64,000 nt of DNA from Cryptomeria japonica (GCF_030272615.1 NC_081415.1:597375335-597439334), one strand, 5' to 3'; shown: positions 13,471 to 26,235, counted from the stretch's first letter. Numbers and translations are program-made. The notes: generated by a model not told the origin, from the letters alone.

Positions 13471-13625
13471 AAAGGGGGAGTAGTGGATAGAAAAAAATGT
13501 TTATTCAGAGGAGATCATCTGCTTAGGGGGAGCACATCTTTTTGGTAAATTTTTGGACTTCACTTTTTGGAAACAGCTTTTGGATTTTTCTCATGAGTGT
13601 TGCCATCAATGCCAAAGGGGGAGAT
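13471..13625 (+). promoter_or_regulatory. Element A polypurine-tract ladder before the 3' LTR
   Basis: Three purine tracts occur in 155 bp: AAAGGGGGAG at 13471, TTAGGGGGAG near 13523, and AAAGGGGGAGAT at 13614-13625 abutting the LTR. The last is the expected plus-strand primer. The first and last follow similar phrases (CATTGATGTCAAAGGGGG and CATCAATGCCAAAGGGGG), so they look like duplicates. Elements C and E have the same three-step layout. Confidence 0.85.
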
Positions 13626-14408
13626 TGTTGGCATTCTACACTCTTATGAGAATAATGGTGTTGTCATTGATGGAAACCTTCTAGCAACCTTCTGACACTC
13701 ATTTGGTAAAGCCACTAGCAGGCACCAACACCAACATAGACATCTACATACACCAACAGACACTTCACTAACATCGGCAACAATGCATACCGAGACCCCA
13801 GCCGACAGGGAATAAACTTTTGTTTATTGTATTTAATGTAATTATCTTTTGTAAAGCCGATAGGGAATAAAATTTTGTTTATTGTATTTAATTTAATGTA
13901 TGAGATCTTATAGGTTATTTTGAGAGTTGTGAATTGTGTATAAGGTGATATAAGTGACATCGAAGGTTTTGGTTATAGAATGAGCTTAAACTGGTACTGA
14001 ACCTGGCACAATTGATGCTAATTTGAAGTAGTACATTGTATTGGATTTGATAATCCACTTTTGTAGTTAGTGTGACTCTTATTGAGTAGTGATATCTAGG
14101 CAGTTGGCCTTCTTGCATGTGCAGACCCCTCATTGTAAGTAATATTTATTCATTGGCGAGTGAGTGAATATTGTGGGTCACAAATCCCACCGAGGTTTTT
14201 CCCACACCGGGTTTCCTCGTTAAACATCTTGTGTTATGGTGTGTTTTCTATGCTGTCTTTATTGTTCCTGTTTACTGCATTAATTCTTATTTATTGGTAC
14301 ACTATTTTGGAATGTAAAGTTCTTAATAAGGTTAAATATTTTGTAAACTGGCAAGATACTGATTCACTCCCCCTCTCAGTATCTTTGGGACTTTCATTAA
14401 TCCTAACA
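13626..14408 (+). repeat. Element A 3' LTR
   Basis: It begins TGTTGGCATTCTAC and ends AATCCTAACA. It matches the 5' LTR over its length except for scattered substitutions and a rearranged stretch near 13855-13900, where a GATAGGGAATAAA-type segment is repeated and a piece present in the 5' LTR is missing. Confidence 0.93.
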
Positions 14409-15716
14409 ACCTAATGACACCATATGACCCCTTAGGTGATGTTAGGGGTTGTATGGTATCCTAAGGGGTCATATAATTTCCTATGACCCCTTAGAACACC
14501 ATATGAGCCCTTAGGACACCATATGGTGTTGTTAGGGGTCATATGGTGTCCCATGACCCCTTAGGACACCATACGACCCCTAACGACACCATATGGTGTC
14601 CTACGGGCTCATATGATGTTCTATGGTGTCCCATGACCCCTTAGGACACCATACGACCCCTAATGACACTATGTGACCCCTTAGGTGTTGTTAGGGGTCA
14701 TATTGTATCTTAAGGGGTCATATGGTCTCCTATGACCCCTTAGGAAACCATATGAGCCCTTAAGACACCATAAGATTTTGTTAGAGGTCGTATGGTTTCC
14801 TAAGGGGTCATATGGTGTCATGTGACCCCTTACGACACCATATGACCCCTACCGACACCATATGACACCTTACGTGTCTTTATTGGTTGTATGGTGTCCT
14901 ATGACCTCTTAGGACACCATACGACTGCTAACGACACCATATGACACCTTAGGTGTAGTTAGGGGTCGTATGGTGTCCTAGGGTCATATGGTGTCCTATG
15001 GCTCCTTAGGACACCATATGGTGTCTTTAGGGGCCGAATGGTGTCTTGAGTGGTCATATGGTATCCTATGACCCCTTAGGACACCATATGACCCCTAACA
15101 ACAACATATGACCCGTTAAGTGTTGTTAGGGGTCATATTGTATCCTAAAGAGTCATATGGTGTCCTATGAGCCCTTAGTACACCATATGACCCTGAATGA
15201 CATCACATGACCACTTACGTGTTGTTAGGGGTCGTATGGTGTCCTATGACCCCTTAGGACACCATACAACCCCTAACAATACCATATGACCCCAAAGATG
15301 TCGTTAGGGGTCGTATGGTGTCCAAAGGGGTCATATGGTTTCCTATGAGCCTTTAGGATATTGTATGGTGTCCTTAGGGGTCGTATGGTGTCTAAAGGTG
15401 TCATATGGCGTCCTATGACCCCTTAGGACACCATACAACCCCTAACAACAACATATGATCCCTTATGTGTCGTTAGGGGTAATATTATATCCTAAGGGGT
15501 CATATGATGTCCTATGACCCCTTAAGAGATGATATTAGCCGTTAAGACACCATTAGGTGTCTTTAGAGGTCGTATTGTGTCCTAAGGGATCATATGTTGT
15601 CCTATGATCCCTTACAACACCATATACCCCTAACGACACCATATGATCCCTTAGGTGTCGTTAGGGGTCATATTTTATCCTAAGGGGTCATATGGTGTCC
15701 TATGACCCCTTAAGAC
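14409..15716. repeat. Two-orientation 20-bp satellite, block 2
   Basis: Same units as block 1, including the CCTAAG and CGTTAG variants in both orientations. It lies between Elements A and B and is host satellite that both elements split. It contains no genes. Confidence 0.95.
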
Positions 15717-16461
15717 TGAAAGGAAACTTGCAACCAACTTTTTGACAATTTCCACATAACCCAATTTAGATCGTAACAAAATAAACTCATAGAATCCAGA
15801 TGTAAAAAATAGACAACCTACCCATGAAAATGTGACACAAGATATATCTTGGGAAAACCCTCATGAGGTAAAAAACCAGCCTCCAAAAGAATCATCCACC
15901 ATGTATTATCAACAATGCATCCATTACAATACAAATATGGAAAACTTCTAAAACCCAACAATAACAAGCCATCAACAAGCACTCCATGTGACCAAGCATG
16001 AATCCACACATCCCATGCCATGATTCCTTCACAAATGATAACCTGGCTAACTAACCAACCCAAACAACTACCCTTGTGGTTTCTTTTATAAACACAAGCT
16101 CCCACAAAAGTACCAAGTGGTATTACATCAAAACCATGTGCCAAAAACCATGTGACAATAAAAAATAATATTTTCCCTACCTACCTTGACCCCCATTTAA
16201 TATTGGGTACTTCATCACAATTACATTCCCCAATATTAAATAAATACAATATAATTATACCAATGTGTCAATAAAACTCATCAAGTGGTTACAAGAATAT
16301 TCCAAGGGAATATCTACATGTTACACGTCCATCTAGGTGCTCCTAGGTGCAACAATACAATATGATATTACAATATAATTCCATGTCCATATCACACAAT
16401 AATAAAATAATATAAAAATAAAACATTATTATGCAAGGTGTACAACACCATTTCCCCAACA
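15717..16461 (-). repeat. Element B 3' LTR
   Basis: 745 bp, the left copy on the plus strand and so the 3' LTR of this minus-strand element. It reads TGAAAGGAAAC to CCCCAACA on the plus strand. Confidence 0.92.
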
Positions 16462-19400
16462 TTCTCCCACTTGATGTATACATTGCATAAGGGCCAAGAA
16501 GTAATCAGTCACACGAATAAGAGACTGATCTCTCCACACACATATACCATCATGGAATCGAAGTGCTCCATGTGCTCTATCAAGATACCTACAAAAAGAA
16601 CAAAGTGACCACCATCTCATACATGAATGCTCCCACCCTCCATCATGCCACTGCCACTGGGCATGAAAAGGCCATCCAAAGATAAAGCCACACAATCTGC
16701 CACAACAAATGATAAGTCCTGCACCAACTGATATCCGAACACAAACACTAATCCAAAGATATCCAATGCAAAGGTAGTTGTTTACATAGCTGAAATAACA
16801 CCCACATCAAGTGCTAACACATCAACTATACATGCCTCCAAGGCATACAAACCAAGTGAATAACATCTCATCAACATATGCAACCTATAACATGCAACCA
16901 TGAGCCCCAAGTGCAATATGTGCCATGTATTTAAACCAAGGAACTCCCATTGCATAGATAATGTAAATATCAGAAATGAATCCACTAACAACATATCAAA
17001 GAAGTGTAACCATGTAGTATCAAAAACATCCACATCAATATGAACATCATGTAAGCCATTAACCTACAAGTACCACTCTCACACCGTGTCTCCAACATTC
17101 TCCCATGTTCTCCACACCAATAAATGAAGGAGATAAAGGAACCTCTATGTCATCTCCCACATGACATATCATGATTACAAACTAATGAGCACATAGCTCC
17201 AAACAACCTCAAACCAATGCAATGTGAATACAAACATCCAGGAAGATAACCGAAACAAAGAGAGAAACACTGCAAATCAAATCCTGTAGTATGTCCTTCT
17301 ACACACACCTCTAAATGTTAATTACGTCAAGTACGATCTCCTCCATAAAACCCCACATGAAAAGCATAACAACACCCAAAAGCATTCAGTCCCTTGGACC
17401 AAAAATACATACATAACATGTAATCAACATGGATGTAAGCCTCTCATAGCCAAGAAGTTCAAACTAAATATCCATTCCCAAGCCTAGGGAATACACCCAA
17501 TAAACCATCTCTAAAACTAATATCAATGACTGCCACCATCATAATAATAACTCAAATACACAAGGAGATAAACAATGCCATACATCTCTCAAATGAATCA
17601 TCATGAACTAACCATGTATCCATAGATCAAGATCCATATCTATGAAATATAAGAATAAACATAATGCACTTGAAAGGAAACAATGGGCAATACCTCTCAA
17701 GTAGTAAACTGCCAAGTAGAACAAGAGTGGGAATGAGAATGCCCATCAAACTATCCAAGTCATCATGAATCACACTAAGAACAATCTCCTCTAAAGTTCA
17801 TAAACCAGGTGAATGCTCCTCAGACTTCCAGTTGAAACAACAATCTATCTCAACACATATCTTTAATCACAAGAGAATACCAACATCACCAACATCCTCC
17901 AAGTATCGATGAGTACCTGTAACCGACCAATCCATGCCAAAATCCAAATGCAACATAGCATCACCATGAATTAATCAAGCAAATGATCATGCACCCAATA
18001 TAAAGAGAGCTACCAAGATCAATGTCAAATTTCTAGCCGCAGAATCATGAACATGACATAAAAACATGATCTAATCATCTCAACCAAAGAGATAACATGC
18101 TCTATATGAACATATCAAATAACCATATCATGCCAAAAATCCATTCTAGAATCAAGAGTGCATTGTGACATAATATCAATCATCCTATCAAACAAGGATA
18201 ACATGTCAAATGAAAGCATAAACCACATCTCAACCAAGGACTCCTTGAGCCCTCAAGATGTAAACATCCTCAAATATCATGAAGATCACTATCTCCTACA
18301 AGTGTACCCGCAAATGTGAAAGACCCTTCTGCAACAACATGATCTAAGGCATCTTCCAAACATCTGCACACTAAGAAGATCATCCACCATCCAATGGTGA
18401 ATACACATCACTACTACAAGCTCCCACTGAACCATGATACCAAGCTCTCCATAGAATTGTGATAGCTATCTCCTAAATGAAGATCATCCAAGTCTACACA
18501 CATACAACTGCAATATCAACAATATCAAGTAAACCATGAACTCCATCTCAAGAAGATGCAAAACCACCAACAACAATCAAGATCAAAACCCACACCACCA
18601 CATCACACTATCAAAAGCGCCCAGTGAAAGTGTATACAAGCTATCCATGACAATATGATAAAACCATCCTCTAACATGAGAATCAACCAAAGCCACCTAA
18701 CAATCAAAGAACTCAAAGCATGCATCATGAGCTCCCAAAATTCAAAGTAACCATGATCCTCAACATGAGAAGATACACTGCCATATCAATCAGGAATCCA
18801 ATAAAATAATCAAAAATCAAAGCACCTGCAAATCTAATCATGTCATGGAAAAGTACCTAAACACAAGGAACAACCATGGCATCATGATCACATCCACGAA
18901 ACAAGCATCCAACTCAATCTGTCCAACCTATCAGCATCACATAGTCAACCATCTAGGTCCCCCGTCATGACTGTACCTATTAACATCTCTCTTCTTCACC
19001 ATGAGATCAAAATCAACAAACCATGTGACTAAACCAAGGCACCAATCTGAATATGCATCAACAATGAAAGGTCTATGGACATAGACAACCCATATCCAAG
19101 CCATAAATGTAATCTTGTAAGTATAGACCACCTACAACACTGCACAACTTGTAGACCCAACAATGCAACATACATACTCAAACTAAAACTGATAACCATG
19201 TCAACATGAGAGGAATGAAGATACAACATCGAGTGTACAATGACATCAAATCAAAATCTCCAATATGTAGCATGCCATAAACTTATACTATCACCAAAGT
19301 GAAAAGAAACCATAATAGATCAGATCAAAATATCAGCATATAAATCATGTCAAACCTGCTCCAAATCTAAACAAATGTGTAGTTCTCTCCAAGATCTTTC

Positions 19401-20644
19401 CGTCGACTATTCGAAGTCCAAAATCCGACTCCATATGCTCAAGTTATGACCTCTCAAATCCATCAAGGTAACTGCCACTTCCAGCTGACATTTCACTGCC
19501 CAAACAATAAAATCTAGAAAAACTAATCATATCATGATGAAGTACACTGAATCACCTTTCCAACGACTATTAGAAGTATAAAAAACCGACATCATATGCC
19601 CAAGATATGCTCCGTAGAAGAAAAACAACCAATTAGGCTATAAATGCAAGCATCAGAGTCTAAAAATATTTTGCCAATATGCCATAAAATAAAATTTCAA
19701 AATTTTTTCTCCCAATATGCCAAATAAATTAATTCTCCAAAAAAAATAGTGGTCGGCCAAAAAACCTAGACCCCACCGAAATTCAAAACATGGCATTTTC
19801 CAAAGTTTTTTAATTAAAAAAAAACTTCAAAAAACAAATTTCAAAATTTATTTAAAAAATGGCGGATTTTATATATTTTTTTGTTTGGGCAGATTTTTTA
19901 ATTAATTTAAGGTTTTACGGGGGTAACCCACTGTTGGGGTTTCCCCATGGACGAGGCCCCCCCACCGTCGTCAGTACAATGGCGATGCCATTGCTGGCAC
20001 CCACTGCCCACAATACTCACAGTGGGTACCGATAGTGGTATCGACCATTGTCGGCATAGATTGTGCATAGGGTTGTGGGCATGGGGGCCTGCGGACCCAG
20101 CACCCCACATGCTCATTAATATATATATATATATATTTTTTTAAATTTTTTTTAAAAAAATTTTCAAAACCTTTTTCAAACGCCCTTCACACATTTTTTT
20201 TTTTTTAAATTTTTTCGTTTTGCAAGTAAATTTTAATTTTAATGGATTTTTTAATATTTTATTTTTTGAGACCACTTTGCAGATCATACGGTCGTGCCGT
20301 TTAATGTTTTTTCAAACCTGGGCCTCCGACACTGAAATAGGGCAAATTATATATCATTTTTTTGTCTCCCGACCAACTTGAATCCATCCATGAGTCTATT
20401 TTGTCTCACGAGGATATATATGAAATCTCACCCCCAAAACCCTCATTCAAAACATTTTTCAATGATGCCCTAGATTGACAAAAATTCTTCCAACCCCAAA
20501 TCTGCAAACAACCCATCATAACAACAAACCCAAATAACATAGATCTACAATAACAACCTGCAAAACCATATATGTTGCATTTTCTTTCATTCTTTCATGC
20601 ATTCATGGATTCCAACTAGGGTTATAAATACTATTAAACCAATA
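16462..20644 (-). other. Element B internal region, non-coding
   Basis: About 4.2 kb in which no frame on either strand exceeds roughly 90 codons with plausible composition, and no Gag, protease, polymerase or integrase motif is visible. The plus strand is A/C-rich with recurrent CATCAA/CCATGA words for most of its length. The part nearest the primer-binding site (19900-20330) is more G/C-rich and has a short dyad (CAATGGC GAT GCCATTG at 19977-19993), which could be part of a structured leader. Confidence 0.75.
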
Positions 20645-20656
20645 GCTCTGATACCA
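20645..20656 (-). promoter_or_regulatory. Element B primer-binding site
   Basis: The plus strand reads GCTCTGATACCA, i.e. TGGTATCAGAGC on the element's strand, two bases from the 5' LTR end; complementary to initiator tRNA-Met. Confidence 0.92.
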
Positions 20657-20658
20657 CT

Positions 20659-21403
20659 TGAAAGGAAACTTGCAACCAACTTTTTGACTATTTCCACATA
20701 ACCCAATTTAGATCTTAACAAAACAAACTCATAGAATCCACATGCAAAAAATAGACAACCTACCCATGAAAACATGAAACAAGAAATATCCTAGGAAAAA
20801 CCTCATCAGGGAAAAAGATAGCCTCTAAAAGCATCATCCACCATGTATTATCAGCAATGCATCCATTACAATATAAATATGGAAAACTTCTGAAACCCAG
20901 CCATAACAAGACATCAACAAACACTCCATGTGACCAAGCATGAATCCACACATCCCATGCCATGCTTCCTTCACAAATGCTAATCTGGCTAGCTGACCAA
21001 CCCAAACAATTACCCTTGTGGTTTCTTTTATAAACACAAGCTCCCACAAAACCACCGAGTGGTATTACATCAAAACCATGTGCCAAAAACCATGTGACAA
21101 TTAAATATAATATTTTCCCTACCTACCCTTGACCCACATTTAATATTGGGTACCTCATCACAATTACATTCCCCAATATTAAATAAATACAATATAATAA
21201 TAACAATGTGTCAATACAACTCATCAAGTGGTTACAAGAATATTCCAACATAATCTTTACATGTTGCACGTCCATCTAGGTGCTCCTAGGTGCAACAATA
21301 CAATATGATATTACAATATAATTCCATGTCTACCTCACACAATAATAAAATAACATAAAAAAAAATGTTATTATGCAACGTGTACAACACCATTTTCCCA
21401 ACA
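20659..21403 (-). repeat. Element B 5' LTR
   Basis: 745 bp, identical in length to the 3' copy and next to the primer-binding site. It ends at the AAGAC target duplication. Confidence 0.92.
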
Positions 21404-23515
21404 AAGACACCATATGATCCCTAACGACACCATATGACACCTTAGGTGTTGTTAGGGGTTGTATGGTGTCTAAAGGGGTCATATGGTGTCCTAAGGGGTC
21501 ATATGGTGTCCTAAGGGGTCATATGGTCACCGTAAGACCCCTAACAACACCATATGACCTCTTAAGTGTCATTAGGGGCCATATTGTATCCTAAAGGGTC
21601 ATATGGTGTCCTATGACCCCTTAGGACACCATATGAACCCTTAAGACACCATATGGTGTTGTATGGTGTCTTAAGGGGTCATATGGTGTCCTATGACCTC
21701 TTAGAACACCATACGACCCCTAACAACACCATATCACACCTTAGGTGTCGTTAGGGGTTGTATGGTGTCCTAAGAGGTCATAGGACACTATATGACCCCT
21801 TAGGACACCATACGACCCCTAACGACACCATATGGTGTCTTAAGGGGGTCTTATGGTGTCCTAAGGGGTCATATGGTGTCCTATGACTCCTTAGGACACC
21901 ATATGAGCCCTAATGACACCATATGGCCCCTTTGGTGTCGTTAGAGGTTATATTATATCCTAAGGGGTCATATGGTGTTGTTAGGGGTCTTATGATGTCC
22001 TAATGGATCCTATGGTGTCCTATGACCCCTTGGGACACCATATGGTATTGTTAAGGGTTGTATGGTGTCCTATGATCCCTTAGGACACCATACGACCCCT
22101 AATGACACCATATGACATTGTAGGTGTTGTTAGGGGTCGTATGATGTCCTAAGGGGTCATATGGTGTCCTATGATACCATATGAGTCCTTAAGATGCAAT
22201 ATGGTGCTGTTAGGGGTCGTATGGTGTCCTATGACCCTTTAGGACACCATATGACCTCTTATGATACAATATGACCCCTTAATAATTACACGATATGACC
22301 CCTTAGGTGTCATTGGGGGTCATATGGTGTCCTACGACCCCTTCGGACACCATATGAACCCTTAAGACACCATATGGTATTGTTAGGGGTCGTATGGTGT
22401 CCTATGACCCTTAGGACACCATATGATGTCGTTAGGGGTTGTATGGTGTACTATGACCCTTATGACACCATACGACCCCTAATGACACCATATGACACCT
22501 TAGGTGTCATTAGGGGTTATATGGTGTTCTATGACCCCTTAAGACACCATATGAGCCCTTAGGACACCATAAGACCCCTAATGACACCATATGACCCCTT
22601 AGGTGTGGTAAGGGGTCATATGGGGTCATTAGGGGTCTTATGGTGTCCTAAGGGCTCATATGGTGTCTTAAGGGGTCATAGAACACCATATAACCCCTAA
22701 TGACACCTAAGGTGTCATATGGTGTCATTAGGGGTCGTATGGTGTCATAAGGGTCATAGTACACCATATGATAGGTGTGGTTAGAGGTCATATTGTGTCC
22801 TAAGGGGTTATATGGTGTCCTATGACCCCTTAGGACACTATATGATCCCTTAGGACACCATATGGTGTCGTTAGGGGTCGTATGATGTGATCAGGGGTCA
22901 TATTGTGTCCTAAGGGATCAGTCAACATCATATGACCGCTTAGGACACCATATGACCCCTAAGGTGTCATTAGGGGTCATATTGTGTCTTAAGGGGTCAT
23001 ATGGTGTCCGATGACCCCTTAGGACACCATATGATGTTGTTATGGGTCGTATGGTGTCCTAAAGGGTCATATGGTGTTCTATGACTCCCGAGGACAACAT
23101 ATGACCCCTTAGGACACCATATAATCCCTCAGCACACCATATAGTGTCGTAAGGGGTCATATGGTATTCTATGGCCCCTTAGGACACCATATGACCCCTT
23201 AGGACACCATATGGTGTCTTTAAGTGTCATATTGTGTCATAAGGGGTCATATGGTGTTCTATGATGCCTTAGGACACCATAAGGTATTCATAGGTGTCAG
23301 ATGGTGTCCTATGGGGTTGTATGGTGTCCTATAACCCCTTAGGAAACAATATGACCCCTTTTAACATCTAGTGCACGACATAACCCTTTAGGACCATATG
23401 ATGTCCATATGGTGTCCTAAGCGGTCATATGCTATTCTAACACATGCGTTACCCCTTACGACCCCATATGACACCTAATGACACCATGTGAACCCTCATA
23501 ATGCAATATGACCAC
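21404..23515. repeat. Two-orientation 20-bp satellite, block 3
   Basis: Continuation of blocks 1 and 2 to the right of Element B. Units decay toward the right edge (more indels and mixed units after about 22900), and the array stops at about 23515 against AT-rich DNA. It contains no genes. Confidence 0.94.
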
Positions 23516-23765
23516 TAACAAAAATATTTATAATATAAATTTTAATATATATATTTAAATATATTATAGTATTAATATATAACATTTTATTATATATTAA
23601 TATATTGAATATTATTATATTAATATAATAATATTCAATATATTAATATGTTGTATATTAACATATTAATATATTGTATATTAACATATTAATATATTGA
23701 TATATAACATATTAATATACAATTTATTAATATATTAATATTATGAATATTATTAATATCATAAC
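23516..23765. repeat. AT-rich low-complexity tract (TATTAATATAT-type)
   Basis: About 250 bp made almost only of A and T with repeated ATATTAATATATT words, forming the right shoulder of the satellite field. Confidence 0.9.
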
Positions 23766-24690
23766 TTCTAAAATCGTATATCCGATTTTTATGACATAAA
23801 TTTCCGATTTTGAAATTTGGCTTGAGAATGCTTTGGGATTTGGCTTGGAAATGACAAGCCTCAAAAGTCAATGGAAAAAACATATTTTTGAGTATTCTTT
23901 GATTTTCTAGACTTCACATTGGTGGCTGACGACTTTTTTTTTAGTGAAAATTAATAAAACGAAAAGGGTTTTTTAAGGATGTTCTCAGCTTTCCAAAAAT
24001 ATATGGATTGTTTTATTTTGACCTTAATAAATAATTATTATTTATTTTCTAATTGAATTTTGACTAAAATTCTGATTGATAGGTTGATCGAAAAATGCAC
24101 GTAACTTTCAAACGGTATCACATTTTTGAATCCGAAACATGTGCCACATTCTATGCTTCGTCTACTATAGGAAAAAAAATTGAATTTCATAAAGTTTAGA
24201 CCAATTTAAGGTGGTTAGACATAGGAGTTTTTGAAATTTTGAAAAGTTGTAGTAAAAAATTCATAAATAATTATTTACTTCATAAAAAATTACAAAAAAA
24301 TGTGTGTCACATCCGGACATGAGTATACTACTTATATTATAAATCTTATAAAAAAATATTATGTTTTGATTGTGATTAGGGTGGTCAGACATACACCTTA
24401 TTTTTTTCCTGAAATTTTAGTACCAATGTATTGAAATTTCAAATTTTCATCAAATATATAGTTGTTTCTTCAAAAAACAACTAGTAGCTTAGAAACTAAA
24501 TTCAATTTTCTACAGACTCTCTTCTTACATATTTATAAAATAATGTTCATAACTTATTCAAATTTTCATGTCAAGTTGCATAACTCCGATTTTCTGAAAT
24601 TTCATTGCCACTTAAGGGCCTATTTGACACACCATGATCTTGCACATACCCTTTGCTGAAATTTATTGATAGTGTAGATGGAATTTAGAA
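23766..24690. other. Unassigned AT-rich DNA
   Basis: No coding frame, RNA gene or recognisable repeat. It lies between the AT tract and the first interpretable part of Element C and may be decayed internal sequence of that element. Confidence 0.4.
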
Positions 24691-25510
24691 GATTGGTGTG
24701 AAATGGTTGACCTCAATTGAGTCAGACAGAATTGAGAATATTTTGATGAAGAATTTGATCTGAAACAACATGTCTAGAAGATATCAGTAATATGCTTCTA
24801 GAGTCTTTGAATGAGGTCCTAAATGAAATAATTTTTGAGGAATCAATTGAAGGAAAAGGCCTAAATATGTAGAATTTGTTGAATGAATGCATTGATGCAC
24901 AAAAGAACTTGTCAACATGTATAGAAGAATTGAGAGATTGTATCTATAGTGCTAGCATAGTCTATAGATATTGTATTTCTTAGCTGGTAGTTACTGTGAA
25001 GCACAAAGGTAAGATTGATGATATAGATGATATTCAAGATGAGTTGACAAGCCTAGGCAAGCCTTTTAATTTTGTAAAGGATAATGATGGTGAGAAGAGG
25101 AAAAGAGTTAATTCTCTTCAAGTTGAGGTCCTTCTGCTGCAAAGGTAGAAAGAAGACTTTGTGAGTATGTTTTGGAAGGTTAAGGAAATTGTTGAACCTA
25201 AGCTAGAGCACTTTTTAGCATTGTTTTAGAACGTAGTTGAGTATGAGCAGAATCCAACTGCTCTAGATAATTTCTCAAATTTGGTTGATTTGCTAGTTGA
25301 ATGTATAAGTCTTTTAGCGAGTATCAAACTAGCTATACATTCTTGGGAAGTTCTTCTTCCCGATCTGAAGGAAAAGTACTAGCTTATATTTCCGAAGAAG
25401 AGCAACTGAAAGTTTCTTTGTGTAAGGTTAAGTTTTTCATAATTTTGATTGTATATATCTATTCTTTTCTTTTCTTTTTATTTTTCATCATAGGCATCCT
25501 TTGTCCTTGA
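24691..25510 (+). pseudogene. Element C 3' ORF remnant (coiled-coil-like)
   Basis: Fragments of an open frame, broken by several stops, encode charged helical sequence (for example KIDDIDDIQDELTSLGK, KEIVEPKLEHF, NLVDLLVECISLL). The stretch ends where the purine-tract ladder begins, the same place as the coiled-coil C-terminus of ORF2 in Elements A and E, so I take it as the same kind of ORF in an older relative. Residue-level similarity to A and E is not obvious by eye, and the upstream boundary is unknown. Confidence 0.4.
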
Positions 25511-25514
25511 TGTC

Positions 25515-25635
25515 AAAAGGGGGAAAAGGGAATTCAAGGAATGTGATTTTGAGGTTTTGAGGAATTGCATGAGTAAGGGGGAGTTGTGTAGTTATGTCTT
25601 GAATATGTTTTACTATCAATGATAAAGGGGGAGAT
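25515..25635 (+). promoter_or_regulatory. Element C polypurine-tract ladder
   Basis: AAAAGGGGGA at 25515, TAAGGGGGAG at 25574 and AAAGGGGGAGAT at 25624-25635, the last abutting an LTR start TGTTAGACTC. The first two phrases (GTCCTTGATGTCAAAAGGGGG and the middle tract) match the order in Elements A and E. Confidence 0.8.
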
Positions 25636-26235
25636 TGTTAGACTCATGTGAATAATACTGTCATTGATGTCAAACCAATCATCTGGTTTTCGACCAGACA
25701 GTGTTTGAGGCCTGGATATTAGTCCGGATACCATGGATGTTATAGATGTATGCAATTTGTATGTATGTGCAGTTCAGATGTTATGGTGTGCAATTCAGAT
25801 GTTGTAGTTTTGGTCAGAAGTTATTATGCAACTTCAACAACTCTGGAAGATGAGTTTTGTGGATTCATTGAGTTCTCATTGATCCTAGTATCCCGGTGTG
25901 AGGAGTTATTATTGATATCGGTATGAGTTTTATGTACATGTATTAGTAGCATTGGTAATTAATAGATGTATCTCTTCGAGCTTTGTGTTGCGGTTTCCTT
26001 GGTTCATGTGGAGTCTAATTTTTGGAGATATTGGTCTTGATCTTGAGATAATGGGCCGGTACTCTTGGGTTCATATGACCCTTCCCTTTTGTGATAATCT
26101 CGGTATATGTATTGATAATCAAAGTATGAAGTGGAAGCATGTAGAAATCCTGTGGAGGCTGACATGAGCATATTGGTAACGTGTTGGGCTTGGCCAACAC
26201 ACTATTTTTTATCTGTACCCTCCTGTATATATATA
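25636..26235 (+). repeat. Element C 3' LTR, left part
   Basis: It begins TGTTAGACTC directly after a polypurine tract and runs into a TATATATA stretch, where Element D is inserted. The rest of the LTR resumes at 34499. No second LTR of C is visible in the window. Confidence 0.75.

Larger units (their letters stand above)
7833..14408 (+). mobile_element. Element A: non-autonomous Copia-like LTR retrotransposon with Gag fragment and ORF2
   Basis: Two direct repeats of about 780 bp (7833-8610 and 13626-14408), starting TGTTG and ending CTAACA, bracket 5.0 kb. A primer-binding site matching initiator tRNA-Met follows the left LTR and a polypurine tract precedes the right one. It lies in the satellite: CCCTA precedes the left LTR and ACCTA follows the right one (4 of 5 match), and the flanks rejoin as satellite units. 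The inside holds a Gag C-terminal half with four CCHC knuckles and a long ORF2, but no protease, reverse transcriptase, RNase H or integrase. The LTRs differ by substitutions and by a local duplication/deletion near 13855-13900, so the insertion is not recent. Element E is a second family member. Confidence 0.93.
15717..21403 (-). mobile_element. Element B: LTR retroelement with no coding capacity (LARD-type)
   Basis: Two 745-bp direct repeats (15717-16461 and 20659-21403) bracket 4.2 kb. On the minus strand the LTRs start TGTTGG and end CTTTCA. A tRNA-Met primer-binding site sits at 20645-20656 and a purine tract (AAGTGGGAGAA on the minus strand) at 16462-16476. A perfect 5-bp target duplication AAGAC (15712-15716 and 21404-21408) flanks it, in the middle of satellite units. 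The LTR copies differ at roughly one position in ten over the first 165 bp compared by eye, so the insertion is old. With no protein it would depend on enzymes from other elements. Confidence 0.93.

Noticed and set aside
15818-16144. 108-codon minus-strand frame in Element B, repeated at 20760-21086
   Set aside because: It lies in both LTRs, so its repetition reflects LTR identity. The two translations have drifted without codon-position bias visible by eye, and no family is recognised; coding is not supported, though not excluded.
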